Source: Verticillium longisporum
Taxonomy: Eukaryota; Ascomycota; Sordariomycetes; Glomerellales; Plectosphaerellaceae
Length of the DNA: 64,000 nt
Assembly: GCA_019188255.1 (NCBI GenBank)
Contig: JAETXT010000002.1
Span: forward strand, 6,200,001 to 6,264,000
Direction: 5' to 3'
The translations under genes were made by a program, and so were the position numbers. Positions within the stretch are counted from its first letter, which is position 1; each line of letters opens with the position of its first letter. Below are positions 48,545 through 60,898 of this stretch, one piece after another. Under the pieces are notes generated by a model. It did not search any database, was not told the DNA's origin, and worked only from the letters and a program-made list of their open reading frames with translations.

Positions 48545-51541
48545 CGTGCTGGTAGTGCTATAATCGTCTGCGTGCTGACGAGTCGGGATATAGCTGGTAT
48601 GACCGTCCTTCAAGGACAATGTCGCTCAGACCGGATGTCCCGTTGTATGCAGTTTCCCCCGTCAGCTCTCTTTCCCCTGTCTCTTGCTTCTATTATTGCG
48701 AGGTTCTGCCCGTATATGTCCGTTTGCGAACCGGTCGGTGTCGTTGTTCAGTTGGTGTTTAGACAAGCGAGAGTGCAGGCGGCGCCATATATCCAAATGG
48801 GTGATGTAATAGTCGATTCAGAGCCGGCTGAACAGTCGTAAAAGAGATATACAATGAAGGTAAATGAATCGAATTGAACGTAGCCCGTGCTTGCGCCTAA
48901 GTTGCCGCAGCGGACGGCGAGAGATCGAAGGGGGCTGTAACAGAGGGCAAGCCGTAGGTCAGCAAGAGGAGACAAGAGGGCAAGAAGACACGGAAGGGCA
49001 TGGGCAATGAATACTGCTAAAGGTGGCGAGACGAGGCAACAGGCTCGCGGAGGGCGTGTTTCGGATGGAGATCATACCTTTGCACAATGCCTGCACCAGG
49101 CGGCTGACAGAATAAGGGGGTTTGCGACCGAGGCTCGTGGGTATTAAAGTCCCGCGGGAGGGAAAATCTCTCGTCGATTGCCTAAGAAGGAGAGCAAGAG
49201 AAAGAAAACGCAAAAGCGAGCAACAGAAGCGGTCGCGAAGATCGCGGCGGGAGGGGGCAGGATGAAGAAGGAGGGAGCTTATGGGTTGTTCATGTTACAG
49301 CGACGACAAGCGATTATGGTACGACCAGCAGACCATCGCGCGCCCAGAATCTGGCCCTGACAAGGTATTGTCCCGGCGTGGATACCTTGCTTAGACGACA
49401 CGGATGAAGACAGGTAAGGGTCAGGGGTGTGGTGGAGAGAGTGCGAGGGGCGAACGCAGACTTCGAGGAAGAGGAACAATTGCCGGAGAAGCCCCTAGAG
49501 AGGAAGACGGGACGGTGTCGCAGATCTGGTACCCAGCGAAGTGGTTGCTGGCTGCCTTGCCGTCAGTTGCTTGTTCCCAGCACTCGCTTTCACCGTTGTG
49601 TGATGCCGCGACAACTGGAGCATTGGTGGATGGGGAGAGCGATGGCGTCGAGGTCGAAACAAGGTTAGTCCTAAAGAGGCCTGGTGTACCCGCGACCATG
49701 CAGCCAGGGGGGCTTCCTCAGGGGCCTCAGCGCTGGAGCGTGCTGCGAGGCGGGGCATTTTCTTTCTCTGATGGCTCGTACCTCACAGTCGCCAGTCAGA
49801 ATTGGCGGCCAAGCAATCGCCATTGTTGCACGGAACTCGCATGAGCAGGAAAACCCCGACAAGTCAGGTAGCTGCTGGCCAAAGAGGGTCAGCTTCTTGA
49901 CGCACGCTGTCCATCGCCCCTGTTGTGTGCCTTACAAAGGCACACCTTGGTCCCCGGGCTACAATAGAAGTCCCAGTGTGTGTTCGGGGACTTTCTTAAA
50001 ATCCGGTGTCAGTGATTGGCTCCTTTGCCGGCGTCTCGCCTGTGCGCCCAACCAGTCCCAGCCTTTGAGGCTCGTGCGAGGACGTCCTGTCACGGCATGT
50101 TTCGGGCCCAGGGTCTCTGACACGACGCGAATCGACATCTGTCGCATCCCGTGGACCGCCCTGCCTCCCATTGTCGACAACCTCCATGGTATCGTAAGCG
50201 GCTATCGAGGCTCATCCCATGTCACCACGGCGATCCTCGCAGCTTCTCAACCTCCCCCCCCAAATGAACGCCTTGATTGCGGCTCTTGTTGCTTCTGTGA
50301 GACGGCAACACTGCCTGAGCCCTCTCGCAACGGAGCATCTACGCCCTAGTGATTGGCCCCCGCCTCGTCACCTCTTGCCAGCCACCACCGTCTCGACTTG
50401 CAGCATCTTACAAACTCGCGTCACATCCTAGAGGCGATCACCCCTTACGCTGTTGCCTTTTGATACAGGAGGACGCAAATATCAGGTCATATTTGAAGCC
50501 TGGTGCCGCCCCTTTCCCAATTCCCCGGCTCATGAATCCTTCACCTCTGAACGAACGTTCGTCAGCCAAGCCCTCTGCGACGACAGCCATGGTCAGCCTT
50601 CCGCCATCGACAACGCGCACACGTGTGCCGAGATGAAGCACCGTATCTAGAAAGCATGGACAGCAACACCAGCACACGCGTAGAGTCCATCCGGATTCCG
50701 ACACCCAAACTCTCGGCCCCACAACAGAGCCTCATGCTGTACGATAACATCCAGGCTCACGGTCCCCTTACCCAACTGCCCGATTACGTATGTCATGCGA
50801 GGGAGTCGTTTCGTTTTTCTATCACCTTCCGTGATGCTATGCCCTATTACTTGTCGCCTTTTTGTCCGTCCATGTCTTCTGGCAACCCGGCCAACGGCCC
50901 GAACGGCAATTGATGTATACGCCTGCCAGGCAGAACACGGACCGCGTCTTTGTACCCTTACCTCGGTTGCATGTCGCATGTTTCTTCCCTGTTACCTGGA
51001 GATGAAACGATACGGAACGGAAGCTTCTATTTCTCTTGAACAACAGCACGAATTTGTGGAACGGGCCGTGCTGTAAATGACGACAGCGACGATATTGATG
51101 ATGAACATAATTATGCAAGTAGTATAGAACACCCAGAACGCTCTCGTCAATATTACCCGACGTTTGTAGCGCCCAATGAACTTCACTGCATGTCAGTTAC
51201 GAATCAACCGGATCTTGTCAAATTCGCAGTCTGGGAATGCAATGCCGTTGTCATAAGCCGAAGCAGCTATCTGGTGTGCCCAATGGACCTCTCTAACTCC
51301 AGCGTCTCTCATTCGTAAAACTCGCTCTCTTCTCCGCAGTGCCTGATGCTCGACTTGCCTCTCTCAAGCTGGACGAAGTGCCTACGTGCGCATAAGCACC
51401 GCAACTGTCCAGTCCGCAAGGCAGGGTGGCTGTCTTGCCCAGGACTCCAAAGTCGTCGATGAGAGGTAGCCTAAGTACCCGCCACATCGCCTTCTACAGC
51501 AATCCCCAATCTCACGCCAAAGAACGTCTCCAAGCCGAAGC
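48545..51541. other. 3 kb gene-poor region upstream of noxB
   Basis: No gene is assigned. Minus-strand sequence to about 49200 is probably noxB promoter and leader. Short frames at 49404-50650 on both strands have no domain. A 64-codon minus frame at 50992-51186 has one hydrophobic stretch (FYTTCIIMFIINIVAVVIY) and could be a tiny membrane protein, but nothing supports it further. Confidence 0.45.
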
Positions 51542-52425
<884 letters not shown>

Positions 52426-53552
52426 GGTGATGGTATTTGCGGTTGGGGGTATCTAAAGAAGAAGTTCTTTCTCGGTTGCGCGACTGTGGTGGAGGTAGGT
52501 AACGGGTCAGCGATCGGTCACACCAGCAGAAGTGGACGAATAGGTCAAGGCGATGTGCGGTGCAGTGGTGCGGGACAAAGGGCGGGTTCGGGGGGGTCGA
52601 GGGCCGTAAGCAGGGCACGTACAGGAGACGAGGGGTATTTATCGTCTTCTGCGTCGTCGCAAGAATGATGTTGTGATCCAGTAACAGGATTACTAAAGCG
52701 TTGCTCGAAGGGACGAGACGTGGGCGTGATGCAAGACAGGACAGCAGAACGTGACTGTTGGAGGAGTGGAAGTGTTGGATGTGTGGTGGAGGGGGAAGAA
52801 GAGGGAAGGTGACGGATGGCAAGCAAGGCAGTCAGCCAGCCTCTCAGCGGGCAGTGAGTGAGGGAGGGGCAACTGCACCCGCACCTGACTCTTGCCTGTC
52901 ACCACTCCCAAGCCACTGCCCCAGCACTGGAGGAACCCAGATCGTCCTCTTGCTGTCAGGATTTTAGGAAGGGACCGGGATGGCCGGCCTGGGTGTCCAT
53001 AGAAATGAGGGGCACCGCCACATGGATGGGAAGATTTCGTCACGTGAGTCACACGTCTTAACTGATCCTTCCCAATTTTCATAGTCGTGTTGGTAATGTT
53101 TTATGGCTGATGAATCCTAGCTAAGCCACTTGTTTCTCAAGCCTTCTTCTCCGTTGTATCGCTTTCAACAACGCCTTCGTGTTCCCGCATGGTCTTCGCT
53201 GTCTTTTCGTCGGAATCTGGAGTACATTTTTTTTCATGAAGCTGCCCAACATAAGATTTGTAACTAGGCAGCCCCAGGATCGCAGTCAATTTTCAGGTTT
53301 GAGGCCTCAGCACAACAAGGTTCGATGCGAGACCTCACTGCCCAACGCTCGCGCCAAGTCGGGTTCGGTTGGGCACTCCAAGGATGTACCTGATCTTGTT
53401 GTGCTCCCTTTCACGTCACATGTGGCTCCTTATACCTTTTTCGCGCCATGCACCTGATATTGGGGCTCGAGGTAAACCTTCTGTTCATTGCCTCCATCGC
53501 TTACTGAGGCAACAGAAGGAGTCCCCTACAGACCTCAATAAACACTTCCGAC
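52426..53552. other. Promoter and leader of the E2 gene, 3' flank of glutaryl-CoA dehydrogenase
   Basis: About 1.1 kb. Minus-strand sequence at 52500-52900 is C/T-rich as expected for a strongly expressed fungal promoter. No gene is recognised. Confidence 0.5.
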
Positions 53553-54971
53553 TTATACAAACGCCTGCACCCCCGTAATGGCCCGCCCCAGGATCAAGCC
53601 TAGCAAAGTTAACGTCAGCATACGTAGCATAGTTGCAAGGCACAGGCCGAGCATTTGCCGATCACTTACTGTGTATATCGCTCTGGCCCTCGTAGGTCTG
53701 TGTTACGAACAAATTCGCCACATGTCGGCCGATAGCATACTCGTCGCTAACGGCGTTGCCTCCGAAGATCTCTTGAAGCACTCGAGCATTCTGAAGGGCC
53801 CGGTCGCAGTTCTGGCGCTTCACCATGCTAACCATGTCAGGCGTGGCCTTGCCCTCGTCCTTAAGCCTGCCGACTTGAATGGCCGCCAGCGTGCCATAAG
53901 CAGCGTCAGTACTGGCGTCAGCCAGCTTCTTCTGGACGAGTTGATAGCGAGCGAGCGGATTCCCCTTGAACTGCTTCCTCTCGAGCGCATACGTCCTTGC
54001 TCTCGCGATGCAGTCTTCCAAAGCGCCCATAACGCCTAGGGCAATGCCGTATCGGGCACTATTGAGGCACGAGAATGGCCCTCGGAGACCTTCAACTTCT
54101 GGAAACATATTCTCGTGAGGAACCGGACACTCTTCAAGTTGAATCATGCCTGTGATCGAAGCTCGGAGCCCGTTCTTGTCCTTTATAGGTGGCGTTTCCA
54201 GAGTGCCGGCTGGGCACTTGGATCTCTCAACCAGAAACCCTCGGATTTTCCCTGTCTCCTGCAGCTTGGCCCATACCAAGAGCACGTCAGCAACGGGAGA
54301 GTTTGTAATCCACGTCTTGGCGCCCGATAAAGAATAATATCCATTCTTAGATGGATGTGGTCTCGCAACAGTCTCCATGGATCCGGGATCACTGCCGTGG
54401 TTGGGCTCCGTCAAGCCGAAAGCGCCCAATGATTTTCCTTTCGCCATCTGAGGCAAGAACTTCTCTTTTTGCTCATGACTTCCAAATTCGTTGATGCCTC
54501 CCATGACTAGTGACGACTGGACAGACATGCCTGACCGGTATCCGCTGTCGACGCGTTCGACTGCGCGTGTGATTAGGCCGCCGGCCACAGTTGGCACGCC
54601 TGCGCAACCGTACCCTTCGATTGTGGCACCCAAAAGACCGAGCTCGCCCATCTCTTCGAGGATCTTTGTGTCATAGTTCTCGTCGCGATATGCCTCTGTG
54701 TGGTGTTGTTAGTGTATGCGTTGCAGAGCACCTCAGAACTGTACGTACGAAGCACACGAGGGAGCAGCTGCTCTTGGCAATATCGCTCCGCAGTCTCCGA
54801 AATTGCCAGTTCCTCCTCAGTCAACAGTGTTGTAGATGCGAGTGGATCTTGCCAATCGAAGACCGGCGCGGTGGAAGAGGAGGCAAACCTATTGCCAATT
54901 GTGAATGTAACTGCGGTTGGGGCCTTGGCCAGGGACGGCCTCACGAGCCTCGGTAGCATGAATCGCATCAT
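53553..54971 (-). CDS. Glutaryl-CoA dehydrogenase, mitochondrial
   Basis: FAD enzyme of the acyl-CoA dehydrogenase family that oxidises and decarboxylates glutaryl-CoA to crotonyl-CoA in lysine and tryptophan breakdown. ATG 54971 starts a basic mitochondrial presequence. FDWQDPL marks the mature N-terminus. Intron 1 (GTACGT to CACAG) joins [18 protein letters not shown] to the long second exon. Hallmarks are [44 protein letters not shown] and [15 protein letters not shown]. The catalytic base is the Glu in [13 protein letters not shown] second short intron (GTAAGT to GCTAG) gives the conserved end [14 protein letters not shown] and TAA at 53553. No lesion is visible. Confidence 0.94.
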
Positions 54972-55935
54972 GATGGGCTTCTTCAACTGCTGTGGAGAAC
55001 CGGTTCTCAATTTCTTGCCGGAGACGTGTTCTGGATGTTCATTGTCGAGCTCGCTGTCAGGTCAATGCTTGGGGGAATGTCCGAATCATTGCCCCGCCGT
55101 TAGCCGCACGACAGCATCCGAGGCACTGAGGCACAGTGATGACATAGTAGTCCGTTATCGGACCTTATCGAACCTCGAATCTAGGTGAGGTGCCTTAGGT
55201 AAGGTACCACCTGGCAAGACCTCATTGACATACCTGCCTCACATCGTGTAAATGTTCGCAGGACTTCGGATCTGTTAAGGGTCTCTATTCGTGACCGGCT
55301 GACCTACACCGACTTTTTGTGATTTCAAACAACTCTCTACAGAAGCCTTACCCTCAAGTAAAAAGCAAACTTGCTCCGTGACAGTACTGGTCCTTTGATT
55401 TGACGACAAGCCTTGCTCAATCATGATCCGGACATCTAGTACAGCTACCTTACCCATGGTGCCTTCCGGAATTACCTACCTAGGTAATTTCCCTTAGAGT
55501 TGGAATCACCTGCTCTCAAGACGAAGCTGCGCATACGTCTCGGTTCTTCATCTCCGATAAAGCACGATCCCTTGCGCTTCCAATGGCATCCTTCCTATGA
55601 TTTGGAGGTCGTCGGTCATGAGAAGCAACCACGTTGACATTCTGATTATCCCTCGTACTGCTCCCTGGTCGCACCAATTCTTGGTCAAGACACAGAGTCC
55701 TCCACTTCAAATTCATCTCACGCTGAATAGTATTTGTGATCTCCCACAAGGATCCAAGAGGATGAACTCCTGCGTTTTCCTGGCGCTGCACGACCTCCCT
55801 GAAGCACGCAGAACAGGCAATGATGGACATCCTGCCGAAGAGCATAACATCGACGCTCAAAGAAAAAGGAAAGGCATTGCGCTTTGTCCATTCGGCAACG
55901 ATACGGAAGGGATTGATTGAGCTTTACATTGCTAC
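54972..55935. other. Divergent intergenic region
   Basis: About 960 bp between two divergent genes. Motif copies at 55182-55210 (CTAGGTGAGG, CCTTAGGTAAGGTACC) and 55473-55488 (ATTACCTACCTAGGTAAT, palindromic). Open frames on both strands at 55516-55920 are undecided: an upstream exon of the plus-strand gene cannot be excluded. Confidence 0.5.
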
Positions 55936-58060
55936 ATGCGGAAGGTTGTCGAAAATGTCAATCACATTAGACACGATCGTAAGGATCGTTGTCCGCCTCC
56001 CGAACAATACGGTGACGTGGCCAGGCAGTACGCCCGATTCAGCAGCGCCTCTTTTCGTCAAAAGGCTGTGAATAGACCTTACGTGATGCGATGGGACATG
56101 TTGTTGGAATCAGCGAAACATGTCCATCCTAGCCGCAGAGTTGGGTATGTGCCAACGACTCGCGCACCGCAACAGATGCAAAACAGCAGGAGAAGGTCAA
56201 CAGGGGAAGACCCGAAATGCATAAGAGCATCTAACAGGAATCTTCCAATAGGTGCAGACCGTCGCCGCATCAGTCGGACGTCTGCGACACAGCATGCCGG
56301 CACAGGAAGAAGACACTCAAGATGGTCAAGTCTCAGTAGCCAGAAGGTTAGGCTCTTTCGGTTATCCTTTATATCTCTCAATCTCCTAATTGGTTCGTGC
56401 TCAGGATTTTGTTGATCAAGATCGAACAGTGTGGGAAAGGCTACCTGAGCCCCAAATTGCCCCCTTATCACCAGTGTCGGGGGTTACACGGCAGCCAGGT
56501 TTCCGGCAGACGCTTGCTCAACATATTCGTCAGGTTGGAAATCTCCTTCGCCACGAACGACTTTCGAGTCCCGAGAACGTTAAAGAATCTGAGCGTCCTG
56601 TATCTCCAGGCTGTGGTCGAAGGCGCATGGCTCGAGAGCCCCAGGATGAACACTCATCGGACGAAACTAGCCCATTCCACACGCCGGCAGTCCAGGTATC
56701 AAAGTTTGAGAACTGTCCAGATCAGCCTCAACATACCCAAGAATACCAGACAACTACCCAATGTATGCAAGCGGTAGACAGTCTTACCATGGCCGGTCTC
56801 CTGTCAGCGACGGGAAACCTGGATCGACTATCTGAAGCATCACGAACTCTCCCTCAAAGTCCTGAGGACCTGGACTCACCGAACAAGGTAACATCAACAA
56901 CGACTCCGGATGTTTCGGCCGCTTCAATTCAAGAGAGTCGAGTCAGCAGAGGCAGTTCTCCGTTGCCCGCTACTTCGAGTGGAGACCCTACGCAAAACAA
57001 CGAGGGACATGTGCGTGCGGCACAGCCTCTTAGAAGTACCTGTGACGAAGAATATCAAGGATCGCTCTGGACTGGGGATCATTTCGGGAGTACTAGATTA
57101 GAACGGCCCAAACGCTAGTGGCAGTTTGGTCACTTTAATGTCCACGGACTAGATGACAGATTGTCACGCCAGGAAGGGAACAGAGAAGCTATCGGGCAAG
57201 GTCTCGAAACGCATCAAGCCGATACTGCCAGCAAAAATGATTCCCTTCGCAACGAAAGTCCACTGCCAGGCGAAGAGTCTCAGACGGGAGTAAATCACGA
57301 GGGCTGCGATGAGTTGCGACCCGATTCATTGACCTCTGTTAGTTTCGAACGCGATTTCACAGGCATATTTGACGACTTGCATGGTCAAGCCAGGCGTAAT
57401 CAACGTCGACCATCCGAGCCTCGTAATACCAAAGGCCCTGAAACCAGACCTGGAAGACAGTCCCGGAAGATCGACTGGTCCTTGTTGCAGGTCATACATG
57501 TCAAGGGAGGCTGGGTGGTCATTGAGCCATTCAGCGCGACAGCGGAGCCGCAGATCTTTACGGACACGACAACTAAACACGAAGGGCCTTCGCCGGACCT
57601 TACTTCTTTGGGGGTTCTTCCTGGTGCCTACCAGGCTGTTGATCCACTGGTAACTTACATTCCACAAGCTTCGGACTCAAAGGCTCTCAAAAAAGAGCGA
57701 AGTGAGATCCTCGCCCATGTAAAGAGGCATAGGGGTTCACAGAACAACCTTGCCAAACTTTTGGGGACAAAGGACGAGAATTCGAGCGTAATATCTTGTG
57801 CCGAAAATTGCGAAGATCGAACAGTTACTGCCAACAGTCCCTCCGATGTGGATGTAGCTCACGACGACTTTGTTGCCGATTACGTGGCGCAACTCGCGGA
57901 ACGAAGCGTTTGTTCGCCTGCGGCCGATCTTCCTCTCGATGGCGAAGGAATAGAGAGGCGCAATACATCCGGAACAGTTCTGATCAAAAAAATAGGACAC
58001 AGACAGACGAGATCCAAGGATGGGTCTGATGATTCTGGGGGTTCCTCATCGTCCCCTTAG
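55936..58060 (+). CDS. Unknown fungal protein, low complexity, split by in-frame TAG
   Basis: I do not recognise the family. Proposed exon 1 is 55936-56346 and exon 2 starts at 56405 after TCCTAAT...CTCAG, joining SLSSQK to DFVDQDRTVWERLPEP in phase 0. Exon 2 runs to a TAG at 57116-57118 (after LERPKR); the same frame reopens at once (WQFGHFNVHGLDDRLSRQ) and stays open for 313 more codons to 58060. The product would be about 690 codons, rich in Ser, Arg, Glu and Gln, mostly disordered, with one ordered-looking island KIDWSLLQVIHVKGGWVVIEPF around 57464-57530. No membrane segment or signal peptide. The true 5' end is uncertain. Function unknown. Confidence 0.55.
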
Positions 58061-58330
58061 TCGGCGATCCTGCTAAACACCTAAGCCCAGCTTGATCGAA
58101 GCCTTGCGAGGTGAGAGGGCAATGCATCACTGATAAACCATACACATACCTTTGATCCGCTCCTAAAACAGAAATCGCTCGGTATCAATATGGTATTTTT
58201 TCTAGAGGTATTGTTTAGAGGAGGAAACAAGTAAAATCACTGCAACCGAAAAGCCAAGTTGTCGGTACCTAACCTTGACCAATATCTCATTATAACAAAG
58301 TGAATTGTCTACTGCAAAAGGGTGTCTATT
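58061..58330. other. Convergent 3' flank
   Basis: 270 bp, A/T-rich (for example TATGGTATTTTTTC at 58188), between the unknown gene and SYS1. No gene. Confidence 0.5.
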
Positions 58331-59117
58331 CTAATCAGCCGTCTTGATGCCTACCATTTCATACTCTCCTGTTCCGTCTCTTCCCCTACCTCGCCCCCTT
58401 CCCCTCGAAAACCCTTGCTCCTCATCACCTTCCACTGGGCCCCCCCCGTTTGACTGCAAATCATCACCCGCTCCAGGTCTGCCACCAGTTCCATTACCAC
58501 CGCCACCACCACTGCCGCCAAAGTATATGGGGCGCAGCTCACGATATCTCGAGCCCCAGACGCCGAGTGCGGCGCATAATCCTGCAGATGCCATCATGCA
58601 GGCCCACCACATGGCGTTGCGGGGCACGCGACCAGTGTACAGCGTTGTAATGACAAGATGAAGGGCATGGATGGTAACGGCAAAGTCGGGCACAAGCTTC
58701 GAGCGGGAAACGAGAAGGATAATGGCTATCGCCCTGTGTGTGTGCGCGCGCGCAGTGTCAGCCATTGGGGCATCTCCAGAGGTGTAAACTCAAGGGAAAC
58801 TCAAGGAGTGGGGGGGAAGAAGAAGCCGGAGGGTACGAGTAGAGGGAAGTGTCAAGAGAACCGTACATGCAAAACCCGCCATCGAGGACCAAGACGAATC
58901 CACAGAGCCAGCCTTGTGTTGTGTCTCCCCTGACGGCATCCCAGCCGAAGACGACATCAAGAGTAAACGAGATGCCGGCGACGAGGGCCGTAAAGAGCAT
59001 GAGGATGATGGCGCCGACGTAGTAAAGAGCCTGCAGAGTCGCAATCTGAGTGGCGATCCTCAAGGGCGGGAGCTCGGCCATGGCGCCAGCGCGCGGCGGC
59101 CTCCTCCTGCGCGGCAT
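58331..59117 (-). CDS. SYS1-type Golgi membrane protein
   Basis: Four-span Golgi protein that recruits the small GTPase Arl3/ARFRP1 (through its acetylated N-terminus) to the late Golgi for vesicle tethering. ATG 59117. Exon 1 carries LPPLRIATQIATLQALYYV, the SYS1 start motif, and VFGWDAVRGDTTQGWL. The intron uses donor GTACGG and ends in a (CA)n run; AT|G then restores GGFCM-AIAIILLVSRSKLVPDFA, followed by HALHLVITTLYT and VPRNAMWW. The C-terminal tail is Gly-rich with a GRGRGRGR repeat, unlike the short tail of yeast Sys1. About 215 aa. It is divergent from COA6 with 547 bp between starts. No lesion is visible. Confidence 0.9.
58738..58757. repeat. (TG)n(CG)n dinucleotide run
   Basis: Alternating purine-pyrimidine TGTGTGTGCGCGCGCG run at the 3' end of the SYS1 intron; on the coding strand it forms the CACACACAG acceptor. 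Alternating CG/CA tracts favour Z-DNA (known property). Confidence 0.75.
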
Positions 59118-59664
59118 GGCGCTTTGCTGAGGAGGGTCGTGTTGCGACAGGCAATCAGGGGGGGTTGGGGGCGGGAAGTTGGCTGAAGCCTTTGGTCGTC
59201 GAGGCTGCCGCTTGAGTCGTTACGGCAGGAGCATGAGCGAGAGGAGTTCCAGCAGGGCGTGCGCTCCGAGGACACGCTTGCCGTGTGCGTTTTTTGGAAT
59301 CGAGCTGTATGTGATGGTGGTCGAAGATCGAGGATGCTGGGCGCAGGGTCATTGGCATACAGTCTAGCGCTGCGGACCTTCGCTCAAGGACGGCAAATGA
59401 ACAGCTGGAACGTTGGCGTTCAAGGGCGCCACCCCAGATCCTCGGGAACGCTAGGCCCGATGAGCTCACCGCCCGAGTCCTGCCCCCCAAACCTTCCAAA
59501 ATCTGGTCGAGCTTTGGAGGACATACAGACGTCCCCACCACGGTCTTCCAAGCCCAGAGGCGAACACCACTCTCACGACGACCGCTCTTGTTTGTGCCAT
59601 TCACAAGCTGACGAACCGCCGAAAGACAAAATTCAATTATTTCCCCACCCGATACCCGTCCATC
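59118..59664. promoter_or_regulatory. Bidirectional SYS1-COA6 promoter region
   Basis: 547 bp between divergent starts. No gene is recognised inside. No specific factor site could be identified. Confidence 0.5.
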
Positions 59665-60186
59665 ATGGCTCTCTTCTCCTGGTCCACGAGTGCCGACGAC
59701 AAGCGCGCTGAGGAAGTCCGCACTGGCGCCGTAGCCCCCGACCGCAGCGAGCGCAAGAAGTGCTGGGAGGCCCGCGACAGTTACTTTGCCTGCCTTGACC
59801 GCTCTAACATCATCGATGCTGTCAAGGAAGACAAGGCCGCGCGCAAGGCCTGCCCGGCCGAAAACGAGCTGTTTGAGCGCGATTGCGCCACTGCGTGGGT
59901 ACGTGAAGTCGCCTGAAGTCAGGCCCGCCTGCCGGCACCCGCGTCTGCGCTCTCGCTTTGTCTGGAAGTGCATACTGACACGAGGACGCAGGTCAAATAC
60001 TTTAAGCAGTGGCGGGTGGCAGACATCCAGAAGAAGGCAAGGATAGCCCAGCTCGAAGCTGAGGGCGCCGTCAAGATGGATGTTACCACGTCCTTTACCG
60101 AAAACACCTCCGCTGGCACTACCGGCGTACCAAAGGGAACAAGCAGGGAGGATATACAAGACATGCTGTCTTCTCGAAGGAAGTAA
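59665..60186 (+). CDS. Cytochrome c oxidase assembly factor 6 (COA6, Cox6b-like)
   Basis: Small mitochondrial intermembrane-space protein that helps insert copper into the Cu-A site of Cox2. ATG 59665. Exon 1 ends at DCATAW with donor GTACGTG; after a 92-bp intron exon 2 starts VKYFKQWRVADIQKK. The twin-cysteine motif is visible: CWEARDSYFAC (C-x9-C) and CPAENELFERDC (C-x10-C), the COA6 spacing, which is oxidised by Mia40 on import. There is no cleavable presequence, as expected for this import route. The C-terminal about 50 residues are hydrophilic. The stop is at 60184-60186. No lesion is visible. Confidence 0.92.
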
Positions 60187-60898
60187 GAAAAAAACATAAT
60201 GACCTCCATGGCATAGATCGATCCGATGTATGGATCACTGGACGCAACAAACCCTCCCCTCTTGAGTGGGCTCGAGACACATCTCCACTACACGTTCGGC
60301 TGTACAATGTATTTTAATGTTACCTATGTGTGACTTGTAAGTTAAGGGCGGATATGTGGCGCCGTCTACGATGGAACGACTTGAAGTAGGAGTGATGAGG
60401 GACACCGTGTTAACAACACACATCACCAGGGCTGGGCTTCCTCATCAGGAATGAAGACGAATGAGTCAAATCATCTATTTAGAAATATGGAAAATCCCAC
60501 CTGCTATCCCGACTCCTTGACTAACCTGCCAATTTGGCCTATGCTGTGCGCTCTGTAGCTCACTAATCGCTCCTGCTTTGCTACCCCTGAAACCATGTCG
60601 TGCTCAGTTCGCCATGGGCATTACAGTTGTTACATTAGAAAAAAACAAGGAAAGGTCGGTGCAGTGGTGGTATCATCCATGCGCAGTGCGGGGACAAAAG
60701 GAACAATAAGAAAACGGTAGATGAAGAACTTTCGCTTGGCCGCCCCCAGCATGGACGCCAATTTGGCACATGTCGATGATAGCCACAGCCGACTCGCCTG
60801 CAATGATGGGGAATGCACCACAAGCCTCAAGCTGTCGGCACCACTGGGATGCCTTTCACTGCCCTGACTCGCACAGAATACTTGTCATGCTTCGCTCG
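60187..60898. other. Convergent 3' flank
   Basis: About 710 bp between COA6 and the end of MSS4. Nothing recognised beyond short frames. Confidence 0.5.

Noticed and set aside
50992..51186. 64-codon minus-strand frame with a hydrophobic segment
   Set aside because: Too short, no family resemblance, no flanking support.
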